From: Alphaproteobacteria bacterium
GTDB taxonomy: Bacteria > Pseudomonadota > Alphaproteobacteria > Micropepsales > Micropepsaceae
Direction of reading: 5' to 3'
NCBI GenBank assembly: GCA_003131925.1
Contig: PKWC01000116.1
Span: forward strand, 262-11,242
DNA length: 10,981 nucleotides
A program made the translations under genes and the position numbers. This document shows, one piece after another, positions 6,246 to 10,981 of the stretch. Positions within the stretch are counted from its first letter, which is position 1; each line of letters starts with the position of its first letter. The notes under the pieces were generated by a model. The model saw only the letters and a program-made list of their open reading frames with translations, made no database searches and was not told the origin of the DNA.

Positions 6246-7655
6246 TTACACGCTGTAGTACATTTTGAATTCGATCGGGTGGGGCGTGTGTTCGAAGGCG
6301 TGGACTTCGCCCATCTTGAGCTCGATGTAGGAGTCGATGAAATCGTCGGAGAACACGCCGCCCTTCTTGAGGAAGGCGCGGTCGGCACCGACGCATTCGA
6401 GCGCCTGGCGGAGAGAACCGCACACTGTCGGCACGTCTCTGAGCTCTTCCGGCGGCAGCGCATAGAGATCCTTGTCCATCGGATCACCAGGATGAATCTT
6501 GTTCTCGATGCCGTCGAGCCCGGCCATGAGCATGGCCGCATAGGCGAGATAGGGGTTCGCGCCGGGATCGGGGAACCGCACTTCGATCCGTTTTCCATTG
6601 GGGCTTGCGGAAAAAGGAATCCGGCATGATGCCGAGCGGTTGCGCGACGAATAGGCGAGCAGCACCGGTGCTTCGAACCCGGGAATGAGTCGCTTGTAGG
6701 AGTTCGTAAGCGGATTTGTGAACGCGTTCACGGCCTTTGCATGCCGGATGATCCCGCCGATGTAATATAGGCACGTGTCGGAAAGATCCGCGTAACCTGA
6801 GCCCGCGAACAGCGGCTTGCCCCCCTTCCAGATCGACTGGTGGACATGCATGCCCGATCCATTGTCGCCGTAGATGGGCTTGGGCATGAAGGTAGCAGTC
6901 TTGCCGTAAGCTGCGGCAACCTGGTGGACCACGTATTTGAAGATCTGCATCGCGTCGCCGCAGCGCGTGAGCGTTTTGAATTTGAAGCCCAACTCGTGCT
7001 GCGCGCAGGCGACTTCGTGATGATGCTTCTCGGGCTCGATGCCGAGATCGCCCATCACGGCGAGCATCTCGCTGCGGATGTCCTGTGCGGAATCGACCGG
7101 CGGCACGGGGAAATAGCCCCCCTTTACGGCGGGACGGTGCCCAAGATTGCCGCCTTCGAACTCCGTGCCGGAATTGTAGGCGCCTTCGGCGGAGTCGATA
7201 TAGTAGAAGCCCTTGTTCATGGTGCTGTCGAAGCGAACGTCATCGAAGATGAAGAATTCCGCCTCCGGGCCGAAATAGGCTGTGTCGCCGACGCCCGACG
7301 ACGCCATGAATTTTTCTGCCGCCTTCGCAATCGAGCGCGGGCAGCGCGCGTAGCGCTGGCCGGTTGTCGGCTCAATGATGTCACAGAACAGCGCAAGCGT
7401 GGTCTGCGCGAAGAAGGGATCGATGATAGCGGTGTCGCAATCGGGAAGCAGCGTCATGTCGGATTCATTGATCGCCTTCCAGCCGGCGATCGACGAGCCG
7501 TCGAACATCGTCCCGTTGGTCAGGAAATCGTCGTCGACCAGTGACAGGTCGTAAGTGACGTGCTGCCACTTGCCGCGCGGATCCGTGAAGCGGAGGTCAA
7601 CGAACTTCACCTCCTTCTCCTGGATAAGCTTCAACACTGAACTTGCGTTGGCCAT
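6246..7655 (-). CDS. glnA: Glutamine synthetase type I (GSI-beta)
   Basis: The enzyme makes glutamine from glutamate, ammonium and ATP in the cytoplasm and is the main entry of ammonium at low concentration. The 469-residue length matches bacterial dodecameric GSI. Visible landmarks are the Asp-50-type loop TMFDGSS (49-55), metal-binding Glu131 and Glu133 (FGPEAEF), His270 in the NGSGMHVHQS ATP-site stretch (265-274), the catalytic flap IPGFEAP with Glu328, SRNRSAS around Arg340, and NPYLAYAAML (367-376). Tyr398 in DKDLYALPPEE is the adenylylation site, marking the GSI-beta class switched off by GlnE. AGGGA, about six bases before ATG 7655-7653, supports the start. It lies 42 bases downstream of glnB on the same strand, so the pair forms the glnBA operon and is likely read from the sigma-54 promoter upstream of glnB. 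Confidence 0.98.
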   Translation of the reverse strand: MANASSVLKLIQEKEVKFVDLRFTDPRGKWQHVTYDLSLVDDDFLTNGTMFDGSSIAGWKAINESDMTLLPDCDTAIIDPFFAQTTLALFCDIIEPTTGQRYARCPRSIAKAAEKFMASSGVGDTAYFGPEAEFFIFDDVRFDSTMNKGFYYIDSAEGAYNSGTEFEGGNLGHRPAVKGGYFPVPPVDSAQDIRSEMLAVMGDLGIEPEKHHHEVACAQHELGFKFKTLTRCGDAMQIFKYVVHQVAAAYGKTATFMPKPIYGDNGSGMHVHQSIWKGGKPLFAGSGYADLSDTCLYYIGGIIRHAKAVNAFTNPLTNSYKRLIPGFEAPVLLAYSSRNRSASCRIPFSASPNGKRIEVRFPDPGANPYLAYAAMLMAGLDGIENKIHPGDPMDKDLYALPPEELRDVPTVCGSLRQALECVGADRAFLKKGGVFSDDFIDSYIELKMGEVHAFEHTPHPIEFKMYYSV

Positions 7656-7675
7656 GATCTTCCCTCGACGTTGCA

Positions 7676-7688
7676 GCGGGAATCCCGC
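7676..7688. repeat. Short palindrome in the glnB-glnA intergenic gap
   Basis: GCGGGA and TCCCGC (7676-7688) form a perfect six-base inverted repeat around one base, in the middle of the 42-base gap. In the glnBA transcript it could form a small hairpin that affects processing or relative expression. With such a short loop it may equally be a protein-binding dyad or chance. Confidence 0.3.
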
Positions 7689-7697
7689 AGTTAATTC

Positions 7698-8036
7698 TCA
7701 GATTGCGTCCGCGCCGGTCTCTCCGGTGCGAATGCGGATGGCTTGCTCGATGTCGAACACGAATATCTTGCCGTCACCGATGCGGCCGGTGCGTGCGGCC
7801 TTTTGAATCGCTTCGAGCGCCGCTTCGAGCCGTTCGGTGGGGACGACCACCTCGATTTTCACCTTTGGCAGGAAATCGACGACATATTCGGCGCCGCGAT
7901 AAAGCTCGGTGTGCCCCTTCTGACGGCCGAATCCCTTGGCTTCGACAACGGTGATTCCCTGCACGCCGACTTCCTGCAGGGCTTCCTTCACCTCGTCCAG
8001 CTTGAACGGCTTGATGATCGCTTCGATCTTCTTCAT
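7698..8036 (-). CDS. glnB: Nitrogen regulatory protein PII
   Basis: GlnB is a trimeric cytoplasmic sensor that binds ATP/ADP and 2-oxoglutarate. It is uridylylated by GlnD and steers GlnE (glutamine synthetase adenylylation) and the NtrB/NtrC system. The 112-residue protein has the standard length. It shows the T-loop signature YRGAEYVVDFLPKVKIE with the uridylylation site at Tyr51, and the C-terminal signature TGRIGDGKIFV (83-93). The start ATG 8036-8034 has GGAG seven bases upstream. GlnB rather than GlnK is favoured because the next gene is glnA and no amtB is present. The upstream region contains a GG-N10-GC sigma-54 promoter and a weak NtrC-like site, which predicts induction under nitrogen limitation. 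Confidence 0.97.
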   Translation of the reverse strand: MKKIEAIIKPFKLDEVKEALQEVGVQGITVVEAKGFGRQKGHTELYRGAEYVVDFLPKVKIEVVVPTERLEAALEAIQKAARTGRIGDGKIFVFDIEQAIRIRTGETGADAI

Positions 8037-8076
8037 GGCCGCACTCCGCCGCGTCGACAGGTTCCCTTAACCAACA

Positions 8077-8092
8077 AGCAGTCTTCGTGCCA
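8077..8092 (-). promoter_or_regulatory. Sigma-54 (RpoN) -24/-12 promoter of glnBA
   Basis: Read on the minus strand, TGGCACGAAGACTGCT carries the invariant GG and GC spaced by ten bases and matches TGGCACG-N4-TTGCT with a single mismatch. Transcription would begin near 8066, about 30 bases before the glnB start. Sigma-54, NtrC-activated glnB promoters are known in several alphaproteobacteria, so position and sequence agree. Confidence 0.8.
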
Positions 8093-8104
8093 GACCAAAC
8101 GGGG

Positions 8105-8113
8105 TTATCCACA
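8105..8113 (+). promoter_or_regulatory. Consensus DnaA box in the glnB upstream region
   Basis: TTATCCACA is an exact match to the classical DnaA box TTATNCACA. It lies 13 bases upstream (relative to glnB) of the sigma-54 promoter. A single box is weak evidence: no second box, AT-rich unwinding region or origin gene is present, so this is not an origin. It could be a DnaA regulatory site or chance. Confidence 0.3.
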
Positions 8114-8150
8114 TCGGTTTCAAAAGCTTGCCGGAACGTCAAATGACATT

Positions 8151-8167
8151 TGCACAAGAAATTTGCG
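8151..8167. promoter_or_regulatory. Possible NtrC enhancer site
   Basis: The dyad TGCAC-N7-TTGCG resembles the NtrC consensus TGCAC-N7-GTGCA at 8 of 10 positions. Its centre is about 93 bases upstream of the predicted glnB start site, a usual distance for an NtrC enhancer. The right half is imperfect, so the call is tentative. Confidence 0.3.
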
Positions 8168-8203
8168 GTCAGCCTCTTTTGTGGGCAGCAGCGCCTGTGT
8201 GCG

Positions 8204-8280
8204 CTCACCCTTCGACGGGCTCAGGGTGAGGAGTCTTCTCTCATGCCGAGCCTGTCGAAGCATGAGCTTGTCGAAGCAGG
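8204..8280. repeat. Hairpin-forming dispersed repeat, two full copies inverted plus a partial third
   Basis: Copy 1 (8204-8230) has the stem CTCACCC/GGGTGAG. Copy 2 (8240-8266), in reverse orientation, has the stem CTCATGC/GCATGAG. Their loops read TTCGAC(G/A)GGCTC in the repeat's own direction. A partial third copy (about 8264-8280, TTCGACAAGCTC on the minus strand) follows. The stems differ between copies but stay paired, so base pairing rather than exact sequence seems to be kept. Similar CTTCGACAAGCTCAGG repeats are, to my knowledge, widespread between genes in alphaproteobacteria. The element fills most of the 267-base gap between glnB and the aminotransferase gene, next to the glnBA promoter. 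Confidence 0.75.
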
Positions 8281-8303
8281 ACGGCACGCTTAAAGGGTTC
8301 GGG

Positions 8304-9491
8304 ATGAGTGGGACGCGATTCAATCCGGTATTTTCGGGCCTTCCGACGACGATTTTCACAGTCATGTCCTCGCTCGCGGTCGAGCACAAAGCCATCAATC
8401 TGGGGCAAGGCTTCCCGGACGAGGACGGCCCGCTCGCGATCCGCGAAGCGGCGGCCGCGGCTTTACGCGAAGGCCCCAATCAATATCCGCCGACGCGCGG
8501 ACTTCCGGCGCTTCGTGAGGCCATCGCCGCCCATGCGAAGCGCTTTTACGGCTTCGATTTTGATCCAGAGCGCAATGTGCTGGTCACCTCGGGTGGAACG
8601 GAGGCGCTGACGGCGAGCATCCTGGCGCTGGCAGGTGAGGGCGGCGAGGTCGTTCTTTTCGAGCCGGCCTATGATTCGTATCGTCCCATCGCGCTTGCGG
8701 CAGGAGCCCCGGTGCGCAGCGTCAAGCTCGCGCCGCCGGGCTGGCGGCTCGAGGAGCAGGCGCTCGCCGAAGCCATTACGCCGAAAACGCGAATTGTCAT
8801 GCTCAACACGCCGCTCAATCCGATCGGGCGCGTCTTCGACGGGAATGAGCTCGCAATGATGGCGCGCGTGCTCGCGCGCAGCGAGGCGGTCGCAATCTGC
8901 GACGAAGTCTACGAGCACCTCGTGTTCGACGGGCGCGCCCATCTGCCCCTGATCGGCTTTCCGGGAATGGAAGAGCGCGTCATCCGCGTAGGTTCGGCCG
9001 GCAAGATGTTCTCGCTCACAGGCTGGAAAGTTGGTTGGGTGACGGGAGCTGTACCGCTAATTGACGTGATCGCCAAAGCGCACCAGTTCATCACCTTCAC
9101 TACGCCGCCCGCGCTCCAGCGCGGCACGGCTTATGCACTCTCCAACGAAATGGATTTCACGCTCGGGCTGACGCGGACGCTGCAGGACAATCGCGACCTC
9201 CTGGCGGACCGCCTCGCGCGCATGGGCTTCGATGTGCTGCCCTGCGAGGGCACCTATTTTCTGACGGCCGGAATTGGTGCTCTCACCAATGAGCGCGACG
9301 ATGATTTCTGCCGGCGGTTGGTGCGCGAGGCTGGCGTAGCGCTGATACCATTGAGCGCGTTCTTTGAGACGGGTGAACCCAGCCATCTGGTGCGGTTCGC
9401 CTTTTGCAAGAAGCGTGGGCTGCTCGAAGAAGCGCTGGATCGGCTCGAGCGTTTTTTTTGCAGGACAGGCGCGCGTTTGATGGGGACTTGA
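8304..9491 (+). CDS. PLP-dependent class I/II aminotransferase
   Basis: This is a fold-type I pyridoxal-phosphate enzyme moving an amino group between an amino acid and a 2-oxo acid. From ATG 8304 it has 395 residues, close to the family norm. The likely Schiff-base lysine is Lys234 in SAGKMFSLTGWKVGW. Cofactor contacts are suggested by SGGTEA (96-101), NTPLNPIGR (168-176, Asn172), and Asp200 and Tyr203 in CDEVYEHL. Arg364 in LVRFAF would bind the substrate carboxylate. The INLGQGFPDEDGP start and overall pattern resemble methionine/kynurenine/glutamine-type transaminases (YbdL, KAT) and DapC-like enzymes; the substrate cannot be settled. ATG 8304 is chosen because AAAGGG lies six bases upstream and all homology begins there; the frame is open back to 7743, but that part is antisense to glnB. 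It is divergent from glnBA. Confidence 0.92.
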   Translation: MSGTRFNPVFSGLPTTIFTVMSSLAVEHKAINLGQGFPDEDGPLAIREAAAAALREGPNQYPPTRGLPALREAIAAHAKRFYGFDFDPERNVLVTSGGTEALTASILALAGEGGEVVLFEPAYDSYRPIALAAGAPVRSVKLAPPGWRLEEQALAEAITPKTRIVMLNTPLNPIGRVFDGNELAMMARVLARSEAVAICDEVYEHLVFDGRAHLPLIGFPGMEERVIRVGSAGKMFSLTGWKVGWVTGAVPLIDVIAKAHQFITFTTPPALQRGTAYALSNEMDFTLGLTRTLQDNRDLLADRLARMGFDVLPCEGTYFLTAGIGALTNERDDDFCRRLVREAGVALIPLSAFFETGEPSHLVRFAFCKKRGLLEEALDRLERFFCRTGARLMGT

Positions 9492-9510
9492 ACAAATGTC
9501 GTCGTTAGGC

Positions 9511-9689
9511 CCCCTCACCCGCGCCGGAGCAGACTGCACCGCCCGTACCTGCATCCCTCTCCCACATGGGGAGAGGGGAGTTTCGTGTCCTGCACCAGCA
9601 GAGTTAGTTCAACACGCGGATTTCCCCCTCCCCTTGTGGGAGAGGGGCCAAGCGCGAGGTCTTTCGCGAACTCAAGCTTGGGTGAGGGG
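9511..9689. repeat. Nested inverted-repeat element (CCCCTCACCC outer arms, two CCCTCTCCC-type hairpins)
   Basis: The outer arms CCCCTCACCC (9511-9520) and GGGTGAGGGG (9680-9689) are perfect inverted copies. Inside are a perfect nine-pair hairpin, CCCTCTCCC/GGGAGAGGG (9555-9577, loop ACATG), and an imperfect second one (9624-9647) with the same sequence idea. Elements of this CCCTCTCCC type are, to my knowledge, common between genes of proteobacteria. It fills nearly the whole 204-base gap between the aminotransferase and the NAD(P)HX repair gene. The right outer arm doubles as the ribosome binding site of the latter. I see no other gene in this gap. Confidence 0.75.
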
Positions 9690-9695
9690 TTCCCG

Positions 9696-10981
9696 GTGAC
9701 CCACGAGATTCTCACCGTCGCCGAGATGTATGCCGCGGACCGATATGCGGGCGAGAATGGAGTACCTTCGCTGACACTGATGGAGAACGCGGGACGCGCG
9801 ATCGCGATGGAGATCACGCGCCGCTGGTCCGCGCGACCCACGCTCGTGCTTTGTGGGCCGGGCAACAATGGTGGCGACGGATTTGTCATCGCGCGCCATC
9901 TGGCTGAGCGGGGCTGGGAGGCGCGCGTGGCGTTGCTGGGCGAACGCGACCGTCTCGGGGGCGACGCTGCTGCCATGGCTGCGCGCTGGGCGGGCGAGAT
10001 ATTGCCGTTGTCGCAGGATCTCGCGGGCGAAACCTCTCTGGTCGTGGATGCGATGTTCGGCGCCGGGCTCGCGCGATCGCTCGAAGGAGTCGTTCGCGAG
10101 ACCGCCCTAGCGCTCAACGCCGCGCATACCACGGTTGTGGCCGTCGATGTGCCGAGCGGCGTGCAGGGCGATCTGGCGCGCCCGATCGACGGCCCCGAGG
10201 GGGTAGCGGTCGAAGCGGACTTGACCGTCACCTTCTTCCGCAAGAAGCCTGCCCACGTGCTGATGCCGGGACGGCTGTGGTGCGGCGAGGTTGCAGTCGC
10301 TGATATCGGTATTCTGCCGGCGGCACTCGAAACCATCCGCCCACGGATATTTGAGAACAATCCCGCCCTGTGGAGCACGGGCTATCCCTGGCCGCAACCG
10401 CTCGCCCACAAATATGCGCGCGGACACGCGCTCGTCGTCAGTGGACCCGCCCATGCGACGGGCGCCGCCCGTCTTGCAGCGCGCGCCGCGCTGCGTGCGG
10501 GTGCCGGCCTTGTCAGCGTGGCAAGTCCGCTCGACGCCATCGCAATCAACGCCGCTTCCCTCACCGCTGTGATGGTCAAGCCGTTCTCAGGCGTCGCAGG
10601 TCTCTCGGACCTTCTGAAGGACGCGCGCTTCAATGCCGTCGTCATCGGACCGGGATGCGGCGTTGGGCGCGCGACCCAGGAAATGGTTGCGGCCGTTATG
10701 GCGAGCAACGCGGCCGTCGTCCTCGATGCCGATGCGCTCACCTCCTTTGCCGGCGAGCCGGACGCGCTGTTCCGTCAATTGCGCGATCCGGCGGTGCTGA
10801 CACCACACGCCGGAGAATTCGCGCGTGTCTTTCCGGGCGCACTGGAATGCGTTCCGACGCGCATCGAAGCGGCGCGAGAAGCGGCCGCGGCCGGGCGTTG
10901 CACGGTACTTCTCAAAGGTCCCGATACCGTGATTGCAGCGCCGGATGGGCGAATCGCCGTCACAACAAATGCGCCGCCGAC
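9696..10981 (+). CDS. nnr: Bifunctional NAD(P)H-hydrate epimerase / ADP-dependent NAD(P)H-hydrate dehydratase (3' end outside window)
   Basis: This cytoplasmic repair enzyme restores damaged NADH and NADPH: the N-terminal YjeF domain interconverts the R and S hydrates, and the C-terminal ribokinase-like domain dehydrates the S form using ADP. From GTG 9696 the frame is open for 428 codons to the edge. The epimerase domain (about 1-215) shows LTVAEMYAADR (6-16), LMENAGRA (28-35), the GPGNNGGDGFVIAR loop (54-67) and VDVPSG with Asp151. The dehydratase domain (from about 235) shows KYARGHALVVSG (239-250), IGPGCGVGR (317-325), LDADALT (343-349), TPHAGEF (369-375) and LLKGPDTVIA (405-414). The usual GSGD active-site stretch lies just past the edge. 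GTG is preferred since GAGGGG sits six bases upstream; the next Met (residue 11) would cut a conserved motif. Alternative symbols are yjeF and nnrD/nnrE. Confidence 0.93.
   Translation, partial: MTHEILTVAEMYAADRYAGENGVPSLTLMENAGRAIAMEITRRWSARPTLVLCGPGNNGGDGFVIARHLAERGWEARVALLGERDRLGGDAAAMAARWAGEILPLSQDLAGETSLVVDAMFGAGLARSLEGVVRETALALNAAHTTVVAVDVPSGVQGDLARPIDGPEGVAVEADLTVTFFRKKPAHVLMPGRLWCGEVAVADIGILPAALETIRPRIFENNPALWSTGYPWPQPLAHKYARGHALVVSGPAHATGAARLAARAALRAGAGLVSVASPLDAIAINAASLTAVMVKPFSGVAGLSDLLKDARFNAVVIGPGCGVGRATQEMVAAVMASNAAVVLDADALTSFAGEPDALFRQLRDPAVLTPHAGEFARVFPGALECVPTRIEAAREAAAAGRCTVLLKGPDTVIAAPDGRIAVTTNAPP

Noticed and set aside
6840..7544. Open frame of 234 codons on the plus strand
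   Set aside because: It is antisense to glnA, has no domain pattern and no ribosome binding site of note.
8105..8113. Replication origin at the DnaA box
   Set aside because: There is only one box, no AT-rich region and no dnaA, dnaN, parAB or repABC gene nearby.
7743..8303. N-terminal extension of the aminotransferase frame
   Set aside because: The extra codons are antisense to glnB and run through the sigma-54 promoter and the repeat hairpins; homology begins at ATG 8304.
1..10981. CRISPR array, tRNA, transposon or defence system
   Set aside because: No regularly spaced identical repeats, cloverleaf sequences, transposase frames or defence-family motifs were seen on either strand.

Overview
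The window looks like chromosomal DNA from a GC-rich alphaproteobacterium. The evidence is the alphaproteobacterial form of ParE, a CTTGAC-N17-TATAAT housekeeping promoter, a glnB-glnA pair behind a sigma-54 promoter, and a nearby NAD(P)HX repair gene. I cannot place it below class level with confidence. No tRNA, rRNA, CRISPR array, transposase or phage gene was found. I found no convincing new multi-gene system; the most notable signals are two damaged neighbouring genes and several structured intergenic repeats.

Layout. 1-1082 (-): the N-terminal 360 residues of a DEAD-box RNA helicase of RhlE type, running off the left edge, with a near-consensus promoter and a 5'-UTR hairpin. 1230-1611 (+): a small VOC/glyoxalase-fold gene broken by a one-base frameshift. 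1685-4039 (+): a long M28-type membrane metallopeptidase gene (ERMP1/Fxna-like layout) cut in two by a single in-frame TGA at 2807-2809. 4014-4090: an inverted repeat between the converging peptidase gene and parE. 4095-6068 (-): parE, topoisomerase IV subunit B. 6139-6233: a GC-rich imperfect inverted repeat. 6246-7655 and 7698-8036 (-): glnA and glnB, an operon read from a sigma-54 promoter at 8077-8092. 8204-8280: three degenerate copies of a hairpin repeat with compensated stems. 8304-9491 (+): a PLP-dependent class I aminotransferase. 9511-9689: a nested CCCTCACCC/CCCTCTCCC-type repeat. 9696 to the right edge (+): the bifunctional NAD(P)H-hydrate epimerase/dehydratase, cut by the window end.

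Functionally, the right half is a nitrogen-assimilation locus: PII senses 2-oxoglutarate, ATP/ADP and glutamine status, and glutamine synthetase fixes ammonium. It is flanked by an amino-acid transaminase and a cofactor-repair enzyme. The left half holds RNA and DNA housekeeping genes around a stretch (1230-4090) where both accessory genes carry a disabling lesion. That stretch is either genuine recent gene decay or sequence error; from the sequence alone these cannot be separated.
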